DNA of 64,000 nucleotides from Bauldia sp. GTDB taxonomy: Bacteria > Pseudomonadota > Alphaproteobacteria > Rhizobiales > Kaistiaceae. The notes under the pieces were generated by a model. That model was not told where the DNA came from. It did no database searches and saw only the letters and a list, made by a program, of their open reading frames with translations. A program made the translations under genes and the position numbers. Positions 48,942-57,639 of this stretch are shown piece by piece. The first letter of the stretch is position 1; each line of letters begins with the position of its first letter. Location: positions 1,054,001 through 1,118,000 of the forward strand of contig JBBCGQ010000001.1 of NCBI GenBank assembly GCA_037200845.1, read 5' to 3'.

Positions 48942-50552
48942 ATGCGCGCCTTTCGTGACCTGACGCAGGCCCTGGTCTTCGCGTTCCTGCTTATCGCCAC
49001 CCTTACCGTCGGTGCCCACGCGGCGACCTTCGCCGATGCGCTGGCGCCCTTTGCCGAAGATTCTTTCCCGAAGACCGAAGCCGCCCTGAGTGCGGTCGCC
49101 GCCAGCGGCGATCCCCAGGCTTCCGCCGTCATCCAGGCGATGAAGAGCGGCAAGCTTCTCTTCGACCCCGCCGACAAGCACGTCTACATCAAGACCGACG
49201 CCGGCAGCCTGGTCGACGCCGCTACCGGCGCGCCTGTCGCGACGGAGCCGGCCGGCCTGAAGCCGGTTCGCCTCAACAACAAGATTCGCGGCGCCGTTGA
49301 CGCAGCGATCGGCACGCTGACCCTGCTTGCGGCCGATCCTGCCGCCCGCCTGCGCGCCGCGCAGGCGGTGTTCAAGTCGCACGATGCGACCGCGCTGCCG
49401 GCGCTCGAGACGGCGCTCGCCAAGGAAACGAATCCCGCCATCAAGCGCACGCTCACCCAGGCGCGCGCCGCGGTCATCCTCAGCCAGCCGGGCGCCAGCG
49501 AGGCCGACATCATCGACGCCATCGCCGTCATCCGCGATCGCGCCGACGGCGACGCTCTCGCGCTGCTGACGTCGCTGCCCGCGAGCGCCTCGCCGGCGGT
49601 TCATGCCGCCGCAGACAGCGCCATCTCCGTCATCAAGGGCGAGCTCGCCGTCTGGACCACGATCCAGAACCTCTGGTACGGCCTGTCGCTCGGCTCCGTC
49701 CTGCTGCTCGCCGCCATCGGCCTTGCCATCACCTTCGGCGTGATGGGCGTCATCAACATGGCGCACGGCGAGATGGTCATGCTCGGCGCCTACACGACCT
49801 TCGTCGTCCAGGATCTGATCCGCAATCAGGCGCCGTGGCTGTTCGACTGGTCGCTGGCCATCGCGCTGCCGCTTGCCTTCCTGGTGTCCGGCCTGGTCGG
49901 CATCGTCATCGAGCGCGGTGTCATCCGCTTCCTCTACGGCCGGCCGCTCGAGACGCTGCTCGCCACCTGGGGCGTGTCGCTCATCCTTCAGCAGGCGGTG
50001 CGCACGATCTTCGGCGCCAACAACCGCCAGGTCGGCAGCCCGTCATGGATGTCGGGCGCGTTTGACCTCGGCGGCCTGACGATCACCTTCAACCGCATGT
50101 GGATCATCGTATTCGCCATCGGCGTGTTTGCGCTGCTGCAGGTCGTCCTGCGCTTCACCTCCTTCGGCCTGCAGATGCGCGCCGTCACCCAGAACCGCCC
50201 GATGGCGAGCGCCATGGGCATCCGCACGCCGTGGGTCGACGCGCTTACGTTCGGCCTCGGCTCCGGCATTGCCGGCATCGCCGGCGTGGCACTGTCGCAG
50301 ATCGACAACGTCAGCCCCAACCTCGGGCAGGGCTACATCATCGATAGTTTCATGGTCGTGGTCTTCGGCGGCGTCGGCAACTTGTGGGGCACGCTTGTCG
50401 GCGCGCTGTCGCTGGGCATCGCCAACAAGTTTCTCGAGCCGGTCGCGGGCGCCGTGCTCGGCAAGATCGCCATTCTCGTCTTCATCATCCTGTTCATCCA
50501 GCGCCGTCCGCGCGGCCTCTTCGCCCTCAAGGGCCGGGCGGTGGAAGCATGA
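48942..50552 (+). CDS. urtB: urea ABC transporter permease UrtB
   Basis: 536 residues. A signal-like helix and a periplasmic helical region of about 220 residues (DPQASAVIQAMKSGKL, LLFDPADKHVYIKTDAG) precede the LivH-like permease domain, the hallmark of UrtB. In the permease, GVMGVINMAHGEMVMLGAY, GRPLETLLATWGVSLILQQ and GIAGVALSQIDNVSPNLG are conserved. CGGAG best fits the ATG at 48942; ATG 48939 is possible. urtC overlaps the stop by 4 nt. Confidence 0.94.
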   Translation: MRAFRDLTQALVFAFLLIATLTVGAHAATFADALAPFAEDSFPKTEAALSAVAASGDPQASAVIQAMKSGKLLFDPADKHVYIKTDAGSLVDAATGAPVATEPAGLKPVRLNNKIRGAVDAAIGTLTLLAADPAARLRAAQAVFKSHDATALPALETALAKETNPAIKRTLTQARAAVILSQPGASEADIIDAIAVIRDRADGDALALLTSLPASASPAVHAAADSAISVIKGELAVWTTIQNLWYGLSLGSVLLLAAIGLAITFGVMGVINMAHGEMVMLGAYTTFVVQDLIRNQAPWLFDWSLAIALPLAFLVSGLVGIVIERGVIRFLYGRPLETLLATWGVSLILQQAVRTIFGANNRQVGSPSWMSGAFDLGGLTITFNRMWIIVFAIGVFALLQVVLRFTSFGLQMRAVTQNRPMASAMGIRTPWVDALTFGLGSGIAGIAGVALSQIDNVSPNLGQGYIIDSFMVVVFGGVGNLWGTLVGALSLGIANKFLEPVAGAVLGKIAILVFIILFIQRRPRGLFALKGRAVEA

Positions 50553-51742
50553 TCGGGCGTTTCTTCGGCCGCGGGCTCGACGCCAACACGCTCGTCGTGG
50601 TGGCGATCATACTCGCCGTCGGCGTGATCGTGCCGGTGCTGAATCTCTATACGTCGCCCTCCTTCGCGCTGCACATTCCGAGCTACCTGGTGCCGCTGCT
50701 CGGCAAATACGTCGCCTTCGCCCTTCTCGCATTGTCGGTGGGCCTCATCTGGGGCTTCGCCGGCATCCTGTCGCTCGGCCACGGCGCCTTCTTTGCCCTC
50801 GGCGGCTACGCCATGGGCATGTACCTGATGCGCCAGATCGGCACGCGCGGCGTCTACGCCGATCCTGTCCTGCCCGACTTCATGGTGTTCCTGAACTGGA
50901 AGGCGCTGCCCTGGTACTGGCACGGCTTCGACCACTTCTGGTTCGCCGCCATCATGGTCGTCCTGGTCCCCGGCCTGCTCGCCTTTGCCTTCGGCTGGTT
51001 CGCCTTCCGCAGCCGCGTCACCGGCGTTTATCTGTCGATCATCACCCAGGCGATGACCTACGCGCTCATGCTGGCGTTCTTCCGTAACGACATGGGGTTC
51101 GGCGGCAACAACGGCCTCACCGATTTCAAGGACATCATCGGCTTCAACGTGCAGGCAGACTCGACCCGCGGCGTCCTCTTCTTCACGACGACGCTGGCGC
51201 TCGCCGCCGCCTTCCTGCTCGCCCGCGCGCTGACCGCCTCGAAGTTCGGCAAGGTGCTTGTCGCCGTCCGCGACGCCGAGAGCCGCACGCGGTTCATCGG
51301 GTACCGTGTCGAGAACTACAAGCTCGTGGTGTGGACTCTGTCGGCGTGCATCGCGGGCGTCGCCGGCGCGCTCTATGTCCCGCAGGTCGGCATCATCAAC
51401 CCATCCGAATTCGAGCCGGCGAATTCCATCGAGGTCGTGATCTGGGCGGCGGTGGGCGGGCGCCTGACCCTGATCGGACCGATCGTCGGCGCGGTGCTCG
51501 TCAACTACGCCAAAAGTTACTTCACTACTGGCGCCCTTGCCCAATATTGGCTGTTTGCACTCGGCGGACTGTTCATCGCCGTCACGCTGTTCTTGCCAAA
51601 GGGCATTGTCGGCACGCTTGGCGGGTTCTTCACCGCCAGGCGCCGCGCACCACCGTCGGCTGCCGAGGAGCCGACGCCCAATTCGCCCGGCCTCAGCGTC
51701 GCCGCCCGGGAAGAGACCGTTAATCCCCAGGCGGCGGAGTAG
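50549..51742 (+). CDS. urtC: urea ABC transporter permease UrtC
   Basis: 397 residues of the LivM-like permease type with about ten membrane segments. GLIWGFAGILSLGHGAFFALG, FGGNNGLTDFKDIIGF and VRDAESRTRFIGYRVENYKL (the coupling loop to the ATPases) are diagnostic. It pairs with UrtB to form the urea channel. The C-terminal ~35 residues are polar and variable. ATGA overlap with urtB; urtD starts 5 nt after its stop. Confidence 0.95.
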   Translation: MIGRFFGRGLDANTLVVVAIILAVGVIVPVLNLYTSPSFALHIPSYLVPLLGKYVAFALLALSVGLIWGFAGILSLGHGAFFALGGYAMGMYLMRQIGTRGVYADPVLPDFMVFLNWKALPWYWHGFDHFWFAAIMVVLVPGLLAFAFGWFAFRSRVTGVYLSIITQAMTYALMLAFFRNDMGFGGNNGLTDFKDIIGFNVQADSTRGVLFFTTTLALAAAFLLARALTASKFGKVLVAVRDAESRTRFIGYRVENYKLVVWTLSACIAGVAGALYVPQVGIINPSEFEPANSIEVVIWAAVGGRLTLIGPIVGAVLVNYAKSYFTTGALAQYWLFALGGLFIAVTLFLPKGIVGTLGGFFTARRRAPPSAAEEPTPNSPGLSVAAREETVNPQAAE

Positions 51743-51747
51743 CGGCG

Positions 51748-52500
51748 ATGCCCGACAAAGCGAAAAACTCGCTGCTCTACCTCGACGGCGTCAGCGTTTC
51801 CTTCGACGGCTTCAAGGCGCTCAACGATCTCTCGATGGTCATCGAGAAGGGCGAGATGCGCGCCATCATCGGCCCGAACGGCGCCGGCAAGACGACGATG
51901 ATGGACGTCATCACCGGCAAGACGCGCGCCGACACCGGCGACGTCTACTTCGACGGCACCGTCGACCTCACCCGCCTCGACGAGGCGGCGATCGCGACGC
52001 TCGGCATCGGCCGCAAATTCCAGAAGCCGACGGTCTTCGAAAGCCACACCGTCGAGGATAATCTCGAGCTGGCGCTCGCCGGCGGCCGCAGCCCGTTCCA
52101 GGCGCTGTTCTCGACGCTCTCGCCGGCCGCCAAGGCCCGCATCGACGAACTACTCGGCATCATCCGCCTCACCGACAAGCGCTACGTCCAGGCGAAGAAC
52201 CTCAGCCACGGCCAGAAGCAGTGGCTGGAGATCGGTATGCTGCTGGCGCAGGAACCCAAGCTGCTGCTGGTCGACGAGCCCGCCGCCGGCATGACCGATG
52301 CCGAGACCGAGGCGACGGCCGAGCTGCTCAAGGAAATCGCCAAGGAAAAATCGGTCGTCGTCGTCGAGCACGACATGGCCTTCGTTCGCGCGCTGGGCGT
52401 CAAGGTCACCGTGCTGCACGAGGGCAGCGTCCTCTCCGAGGGCACGATCGACCACGTCTCCGCCGATCCGCGCGTCATCGAAGTCTATCTGGGGCGCTGA
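51748..52500 (+). CDS. urtD: urea ABC transporter ATP-binding protein UrtD
   Basis: 250 residues, LivG-like. Walker A GPNGAGKTTMMD, signature LSHGQKQWLEIGMLL, Walker B KLLLVDEPAAGM and the switch histidine in VVEHDMAF are intact. VSFDGFKALNDLS is the UrtD-typical beginning. With UrtE it powers urea import. The gap to urtE is 2 nt. Confidence 0.95.
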   Translation: MPDKAKNSLLYLDGVSVSFDGFKALNDLSMVIEKGEMRAIIGPNGAGKTTMMDVITGKTRADTGDVYFDGTVDLTRLDEAAIATLGIGRKFQKPTVFESHTVEDNLELALAGGRSPFQALFSTLSPAAKARIDELLGIIRLTDKRYVQAKNLSHGQKQWLEIGMLLAQEPKLLLVDEPAAGMTDAETEATAELLKEIAKEKSVVVVEHDMAFVRALGVKVTVLHEGSVLSEGTIDHVSADPRVIEVYLGR

Positions 52501-52502
52501 AG

Positions 52503-53201
52503 ATGCTAGTCGCCGAAAACGTCGACCTCTACTACGGCGCCGCGCAGGCGCTGCGTCACGTCTCGATCTCCGCCGAGGTCGGCAAGGTCACCGCCCTGAT
52601 GGGCCGCAACGGCGTCGGCAAGACCAGCTTCCTGCGCGCCGTCGTCGGCGAGCAGCCGATCGCCAAGGGCATCATCAGCTTCGACGGCAAGCCGCTCGGC
52701 ACCATGGCGCCGCACCAGCGCGCCCGCCTCGGCATCGCCTACGTGCCGCAGGGCCGCGATATCTTCCCGCTGCTGACGGTGAAGGAGAATCTCGAGACCG
52801 GCTACGCGCCACTGAAGCGCGCCGACAAGTCGATCCCCTCCGACGTCTTCGATCTTTTCCCGGTGCTGCACGACATGCTCCGCCGCCGCGGCGGCGATCT
52901 CTCCGGCGGCCAGCAGCAACAGCTGGCCATCGCCCGCGCACTGGTCACGCGGCCGAAGCTGCTGGTGCTCGACGAGCCGACCGAAGGCATCCAGCCCTCG
53001 ATCATCAAGGACATCGGCCGCGCCATCGAGTGGCTGCGCCAGAAGGGCGGCATGGCGATCCTGCTGGTCGAGCAGTACTTCGATTTCGTCAAGCAGCTCG
53101 CCGACAATTTTGCGGTGATGGACCGCGGCGAGATCGTGCTCGCCGGCACCCGCGCCGACCTTGAAGACACCGAGCGCGTCCGCCGGCATCTGACGGTCTA
53201 G
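52503..53201 (+). CDS. urtE: urea ABC transporter ATP-binding protein UrtE
   Basis: 232 residues, LivF-like. Walker A GRNGVGKTSFLRA, signature LSGGQQQQLAIARALV, Walker B LLVLDEPTEGIQPSI and switch LLVEQYFDF are all intact. The IQPSIIKDI phrase distinguishes UrtE from amino acid LivF proteins. It completes urtABCDE. No urease or urea-amidolyase gene follows within the window. Confidence 0.95.
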   Translation: MLVAENVDLYYGAAQALRHVSISAEVGKVTALMGRNGVGKTSFLRAVVGEQPIAKGIISFDGKPLGTMAPHQRARLGIAYVPQGRDIFPLLTVKENLETGYAPLKRADKSIPSDVFDLFPVLHDMLRRRGGDLSGGQQQQLAIARALVTRPKLLVLDEPTEGIQPSIIKDIGRAIEWLRQKGGMAILLVEQYFDFVKQLADNFAVMDRGEIVLAGTRADLEDTERVRRHLTV

Positions 53202-53334
53202 CCTCGCCGTCATAGCGCCGCCGCCCGGGTCTGGCCTACGGCCGGCCCGAGGGGTGAAACCCGGCGGGAACCGGTAAACGCCGGCGCTCGGGGTGTACCG
53301 ACCGGCGCCCCCGCGACAGGCATCTTTCTCCGCG

Positions 53335-53372
53335 CTATCGTCCGCGCCCAACAAAGGGGGAGGGGACGATAG
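53335..53372 (+). promoter_or_regulatory. hairpin enclosing the ribosome site of the VOC gene
   Basis: CTATCGTCC (53335-53343) pairs perfectly with GGACGATAG (53364-53372). The loop carries the GGGGGAGG Shine-Dalgarno and the 3' arm ends on the first base of the GTG start. It could limit translation initiation. Confidence 0.35.
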
Positions 53373-53776
53373 TGCCGCTGGTTGCGCTCCATCACGTTTC
53401 GCTGCTTTCGACGAACCTCGAACGGTCCGTCTCGTTTTACGAACGCGTCTTCGGCCTGAAGCGGATCGCGCGGCCGGATTTCCAGACCGCCGGCGCGTGG
53501 TTCGCCTGCGGCCACCTGCAAGTGCACGTCATCGTCTATCCGCCGGGCAATTTCCGCCGCCGCGGCATCGACCGCGACGACATGCACTTCGCCTTCCGCA
53601 CCGACGACTTCGAGGGATTCGTCGCGCACCTGACGGCGGAAGGCTTCCGCGAGGACACCGCCGAGGACGACCTGCAGCGCATGGTGATAAACCGGAGCGG
53701 CCGCGCCGGCTTCCCGCAGGTCTACCTGACCGATCCCGATCGCAACATCATCGAGATCAACGGCGCGCCGCCGTAG
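53372..53776 (+). CDS. VOC-superfamily protein
   Basis: 134 residues from GTG 53372, with a purine-rich GGGGGAGGGG upstream. It is a single VOC unit: LHHVSLLSTNLERSVSFYERVFGL opens the fold (split here as LHHVSLLS and RSVSFYERVFGL), DMHFAFRTDDF supplies a His and VYLTDPDRNIIEIN ends with the Glu ligand. This arrangement resembles small glyoxalase/fosfomycin-resistance-like proteins, but no specific substrate can be named. It stands alone between the urt operon and the convergent dgoK. Confidence 0.75.
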   Translation: MPLVALHHVSLLSTNLERSVSFYERVFGLKRIARPDFQTAGAWFACGHLQVHVIVYPPGNFRRRGIDRDDMHFAFRTDDFEGFVAHLTAEGFREDTAEDDLQRMVINRSGRAGFPQVYLTDPDRNIIEINGAPP

Positions 53777-53786
53777 CCGTTGCCGC

Positions 53787-53879
53787 GTCACCATCCGCGC
53801 ACTCCCCGCGCAGGCGGGGACGGAGTAAACGCCGCCCGTTCAGTGAATACCGGGATCCCCGCCTGCGTGGGGACGACAC
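53787..53879. repeat. palindromic repeat element between convergent genes
   Basis: Two arms with CCCCGCGCAGGCGGGGA and TCCCCGCCTGCGTGGGGA are near complementary, separated by about 35 nt. The core is the widespread GTC..CCCCGC..GCGGGG type. It sits between the convergent VOC and dgoK genes. Confidence 0.65.
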
Positions 53880-53894
53880 CGCAAGGATGCGCCG

Positions 53895-54806
53895 TCAGAG
53901 CATCCCCGCCGCCCGCGCCAGCCGCATCAACCCGGCCAGCGCCGTCGCATCGCCGTCGCGCACCTCCGCCTCGATGCCGAACACCGCGAGCGCCGCGCGA
54001 TATGCCCGCGCCAGTGCCGGCGCCGCGACGATCCGCACCGGCGACCGTGCGAGACCGAGCGAAACCGCGGCGGCAATCTCGCCGCCGATCACCAGCCCGG
54101 AGAGATAGGCAAGATTGTCCGCCGGCTTGGCATCGGCGAGCAGATACCGCACGCGCACCGAAAACAGCGTCGCCGCAAACGGCACATCGCGCGCCCGCTC
54201 TGCGCCTGCGCGAAAATCGGCGGACGCCGAGACATCGCCCGTATCATTAGGGTCGGCCACCGAGTGCCGCAGGAACGACTGCCGCGCCAGCAGCGCAAAC
54301 AGCTCGCCGGAAATGAACGACGCAAAATCGGCGATCGTCCCGCGCTCGACCTTCGCCCATTTGGAATGCGTGCCCGGCAGCACGACGCTGCCGGCGAACG
54401 CGGTTTCGGCGTCGATCAGCCCGACAATCTGCGTTTCCTCGCCGCGCATCACGTCGCGCTCGCCGGCGCGCAGGCCCGGCACGATGGCAACCGGCCGCCG
54501 GCGCTGAGTTTCAAATCGCGTCATCGCCGCGGCAATTGCCGCCGCGTCGGCCGGGCAGGGGACGTACGCCGCCTCGCGCCACCCCTGCCGGCTGCCGACC
54601 ATGCCGGCCATGATCGCCGGCACCGCGGGCCAAGCCGCGACCAGCGCCTCGAACGCCGCTTCGTGCCCGCTGCCGTTCAGCGCGCCGATGCCGTCGTCGC
54701 TCGCCGCTTCGGCCAGGACCGCGCCGGCAGCATCGACGAGCCGCGCGCGCAGCCGCGTCGTGCCCCAGTCGACGGCGATAAGTTTTGCGGAAGAGAGATC
54801 GGCCAT
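53895..54806 (-). CDS. dgoK: 2-dehydro-3-deoxygalactonokinase
   Basis: 303 residues. LIAVDWGTTRLRARLVD is the ATPase-type phosphate loop, AGMVGSRQGW and VMRGEETQIVG are DgoK signatures, and LPGTHSKWAKV contacts the substrate. It phosphorylates 2-keto-3-deoxygalactonate in the De Ley-Doudoroff galactose pathway. The usual partner aldolase gene (dgoA) is not in the window. It lies 31 nt downstream of the LacI-type regulator gene on the same strand. ATG 54806 is chosen since MADLSSAKLIAVDWG is the family start. Confidence 0.88.
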   Translation of the reverse strand: MADLSSAKLIAVDWGTTRLRARLVDAAGAVLAEAASDDGIGALNGSGHEAAFEALVAAWPAVPAIMAGMVGSRQGWREAAYVPCPADAAAIAAAMTRFETQRRRPVAIVPGLRAGERDVMRGEETQIVGLIDAETAFAGSVVLPGTHSKWAKVERGTIADFASFISGELFALLARQSFLRHSVADPNDTGDVSASADFRAGAERARDVPFAATLFSVRVRYLLADAKPADNLAYLSGLVIGGEIAAAVSLGLARSPVRIVAAPALARAYRAALAVFGIEAEVRDGDATALAGLMRLARAAGML

Positions 54807-54837
54807 GCCGCCTTGTCGGGCGGACGGCACGGTCAGG

Positions 54838-55860
54838 TCAAGCCGGCACCGGTCCGGTGGAGCCGCGGATGATCAGATCGACGGGCCACAGTTCGTGGAT
54901 CGTCTCGCAGGCGCGCCCGTTGAGCAGCTCGAGCACCAGCTCCGCCGAGCGCGTGCCAGCGGCCCGGATCGACGAGCGCGTCGTCGACATCGGCGGATAC
55001 ATGCGATCGGCATTGAGGAAGGGGAACACGTCGTCGTGCGCGATCATCGAGACGTCGCGCCCGAGCTCAAGGCCGGCGGCGCGTACAGCGCGGAAGGCGC
55101 CCAGCGCCATCATCATCGAGGAGACCAGCACCGCCGTCGGCCGCGGCCGCTCGGTCAGGAATCGCTCCATCAGGCGATAGCCGTTGTCGTCGGTCATTAC
55201 GGCCTCGGCGGCGAGCCGCTCGTCGAGCTTGATGCCGCGCGCCCTGAGCTCGGTGCGGTAGCCGCGCTCGCGGTCGGCCGCGTAGGTGTAGGTCTTGAAG
55301 CCGTTGATCAGCGCGATCCGCGTATGGCCGAGGTCGAGCAGATATTTCGTCGCCTGCCGGAACGCGCTTTCGTTGTCGATGTCGAGCCAGGCGTGCGGCG
55401 GCTGGTTGATCGTGCGCCCGTGCAGGATGAACGGCAGGCCGAGGCCGGTGAGCAGCTTGACGCGCTCGTCCTCGATCGGCGGCGAGGAAAGGATCAGCGC
55501 ATCGACGCGCTTGCCGGTGGCGATGCGGCGATAGCTCGGCGTCTCCTCGCCTTCGACTTTCGTCGGGCTGAGCACGATGTCGATCTCGTCTTCCGCCAGC
55601 CGCTCGCCGACGCCGGCGAGAAACTCGACGTAGTGCGGATCGATGAGCTGGCTGCGGTGGGTGTGCAGTACCGCGCCGATGGCGCCGACCCGGCCGGTGG
55701 CCAGCCGCCGTGCCGAGGCGTTGGGGCGATAGTGCAACCGCCGCGCTGCCTCGACCACACGCCAGCGCGTTTTTTCGTTCACCTCGGGATAACCGTTCAG
55801 CGCACGGCTCACTGTCGTCTGCGACAGCCCGAGCGTATCGGCGAGGTCCTTGAGCTTCAT
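54838..55860 (-). CDS. LacI-family transcriptional regulator (AglR-like)
   Basis: 340 residues. The N-terminal helix-turn-helix MKLKDLADTLGLSQTTVSRA and the hinge YRPNASARRLATG are classic LacI. The sugar-binding core follows (DALILSSPPIEDERV, DNESAFRQATKYLLDLGH). It is divergent from aglE, with two palindromic AAAGCGCTTT-type operators in the spacer, so it probably represses aglEFGK and its own operon until an alpha-glucoside binds. In sinorhizobia aglR occupies the same place, hence the inferred role. Confidence 0.9.
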   Translation of the reverse strand: MKLKDLADTLGLSQTTVSRALNGYPEVNEKTRWRVVEAARRLHYRPNASARRLATGRVGAIGAVLHTHRSQLIDPHYVEFLAGVGERLAEDEIDIVLSPTKVEGEETPSYRRIATGKRVDALILSSPPIEDERVKLLTGLGLPFILHGRTINQPPHAWLDIDNESAFRQATKYLLDLGHTRIALINGFKTYTYAADRERGYRTELRARGIKLDERLAAEAVMTDDNGYRLMERFLTERPRPTAVLVSSMMMALGAFRAVRAAGLELGRDVSMIAHDDVFPFLNADRMYPPMSTTRSSIRAAGTRSAELVLELLNGRACETIHELWPVDLIIRGSTGPVPA

Positions 55861-55893
55861 TCCACCCAACGAATTGTTGCTTTGCCGCTATTC

Positions 55894-55903
55894 AAAGCGC
55901 TTT
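55894..55903. promoter_or_regulatory. LacI-type operator, site 1
   Basis: The perfect 10-bp palindrome AAAGCGCTTT lies 34 nt upstream of the regulator start, a position suited to autoregulation. Its centre is exactly 100 bp from site 2. Confidence 0.55.
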
Positions 55904-55991
55904 CAATGCCGTTTCGCAAGGCCGCGTGCGATCCCGGCGCAAACACGCGCCGCGCATATTGACTCTCGACCTCCTTCAGCAAAGGATATGC

Positions 55992-56005
55992 CCAAAGCGC
56001 TTTGG
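55992..56005. promoter_or_regulatory. LacI-type operator, site 2, in the aglE promoter region
   Basis: The perfect 14-bp palindrome CCAAAGCGCTTTGG lies just downstream of a possible aglE promoter (TTGACT at 55959-55964, weak AT-rich -10 near 55984-55989). A further half-site GCGCTTTG occurs at 56023-56030. Repression by blocking RNA polymerase is the natural reading. Confidence 0.6.
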
Positions 56006-56145
56006 AAGATGCCGTACGCCGGGCGCTTTGTGGGAGGAAACACTAACGGCACAGGGTTCCGAACCGGCGCGTCAAGACGCCGGAGAGGGCCGCTGCATCG
56101 GATCCTCCCGCGATTTCGTCAAACGCCCCTAAGGGAGGTTTTCGC

Positions 56146-57519
56146 ATGAAACTTCGTCACTTGCTTCTGGCGACGGCGGCGGTCGCCGGCATGTATGCCG
56201 GCTCCGCTTACGCAGCCGCCGACCTGTTCCCGGTCGGTCAGGACGCCAGGTTTTCGTGGAAGTCGCTGGAAGATTTCAAGGCGGCCCATCCGGGCCTCGC
56301 CGGCCAGAAGCTGACCATCTGGGACGCCTGGTCAAGCGAAGGCGACAAGTCGCAGTGGGAGGCGGTGCTTTCTTACTTCAAGGATGCCACCGGCATCGAC
56401 GCCCAGGACAATTCGTCCAAGAACTACGAAGAGCAGGCCCGCATCGATCTGCAGGCCGGCAGCCCGTCTGACATCACCATACTGCCGCAGCCCGGCCTGC
56501 TCGCCGACTTCGCCAAGCAGGGCTACCTGACCGACCTCGGCGCCGACACGACCAAGTGGCTCGGCGACAACTACGCCGCCGGCGCCTCGTGGGCCGCGCT
56601 CGGCCAGTTCGAGGGCAAGGACGGCGCCGTGCACCAGTACGGCTTCCCGTACAAGCAGGAGTTCAAGTCGCTCGTCTGGTACTCGCCGGATAACTTCAAG
56701 GAGAAGGGCTACACGGTCCCCAAGACCATGGAAGAACTCCTCGCCTTGACCGACAAGATCGTCGCCGACGGCGGCACACCGTGGTGCATCGGCATCGAGT
56801 CGGGCGGTGCCACCGGCTGGACCGCCACCGACTGGATCGAAGACATCATGCTGCGCACGCAGCCGCCGGATGTCTACGACGGCTGGGTCAAGAACACGGT
56901 CAAATTCAACGATCCGCGCGTCATCGCGGCGCTCGACATCTTCGGGTCGATCGTCAAGGACGACAAGAAGGTCGCCGGCGGCACGAAGGCCGTTGCCACC
57001 ACCGCGTTCGGCGACAGCCCGAAGGGCCTCTTCACGGTGCCGCCGCAGTGCTACCTGCACCGCCAGGCGTCGTTCATCGCCTCGTTCTTCCCGGAAGGTT
57101 CGGTTTCCGGCCAGGACTACGACTTCTTCTACATGCCGCCGTACGCCTCGCATCCGGAACTCGGTAACCCGGTTCTCGGCGCCGGCAACATCGCCACCAT
57201 CACCAAGGACTCGCCGGCCGCTCGCGCCTTCATCGACTTCCTGAAGACGCCGATCGCCAACGAGATCTGGATGGCCCAGACCAACAGCTCGTTCCTGAGC
57301 GCGCTGAAGTCGGTCAACACCGCGGCCTACTCGAGCGACGCGCTGCGCAAGCAGGGCGAAATCTTGCTGAACGCCACGACGTTCCGCTTTGACGGTTCCG
57401 ACCTCATGCCCGGCCCGATCGGCGCCGGCGCGTTCTGGACCGGCATGACGGATTTCGTGAACGGCAAGTCCTCGAAGGACGTCGCCGACCAGATCCAATC
57501 GGCTTGGGATAAGCTCTAA
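56146..57519 (+). CDS. aglE: alpha-glucoside ABC transporter substrate-binding protein
   Basis: 457 residues with a signal peptide of about 23 residues (AYA-AAD). It belongs to the type I sugar-binding cluster (MalE-like): LTIWDAWSSEGDKSQWEAVL, the PSDITILPQPGLLADFA segment, YGFPYKQEFKSLVWYSP and GWTATDWIEDIMLR match AglE-type proteins. It binds alpha-glucosides such as sucrose, maltose or trehalose in the periplasm. GGGAGG precedes the start. A very stable hairpin separates it from aglF. Confidence 0.9.
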   Translation: MKLRHLLLATAAVAGMYAGSAYAAADLFPVGQDARFSWKSLEDFKAAHPGLAGQKLTIWDAWSSEGDKSQWEAVLSYFKDATGIDAQDNSSKNYEEQARIDLQAGSPSDITILPQPGLLADFAKQGYLTDLGADTTKWLGDNYAAGASWAALGQFEGKDGAVHQYGFPYKQEFKSLVWYSPDNFKEKGYTVPKTMEELLALTDKIVADGGTPWCIGIESGGATGWTATDWIEDIMLRTQPPDVYDGWVKNTVKFNDPRVIAALDIFGSIVKDDKKVAGGTKAVATTAFGDSPKGLFTVPPQCYLHRQASFIASFFPEGSVSGQDYDFFYMPPYASHPELGNPVLGAGNIATITKDSPAARAFIDFLKTPIANEIWMAQTNSSFLSALKSVNTAAYSSDALRKQGEILLNATTFRFDGSDLMPGPIGAGAFWTGMTDFVNGKSSKDVADQIQSAWDKL

Positions 57520-57541
57520 GCCGGCTTAGGCTGACGACTCA

Positions 57542-57567
57542 GGGATCCGGCGTTCGCGCCGGATCCC
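57542..57567 (+). promoter_or_regulatory. stable UUCG-capped hairpin between aglE and aglF
   Basis: A perfect 11-bp stem (57542-57552 with 57557-57567) is closed by the tetraloop TTCG. There is no T-tract, so it more likely protects the aglE message from 3' decay than terminates transcription. Confidence 0.6.
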
Positions 57568-57639
57568 ATCTTCCCGGCAAGGGCGCGAGCCGGAACCTGC
57601 GAATTCAACGACGGGGATCGCGCTTAGGGGTGGGAGCGG

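Noticed and set aside
47394-49766. A 790-codon minus-strand frame
   Set aside because: It is antisense to urtA and urtB and spans their intergenic hairpin; the translation has no recognisable domain.
53202-53334. A riboswitch in the GC-rich spacer after urtE
   Set aside because: Several short stems can be drawn, but no B12 box, TPP, SAM or other known aptamer core was recognised.
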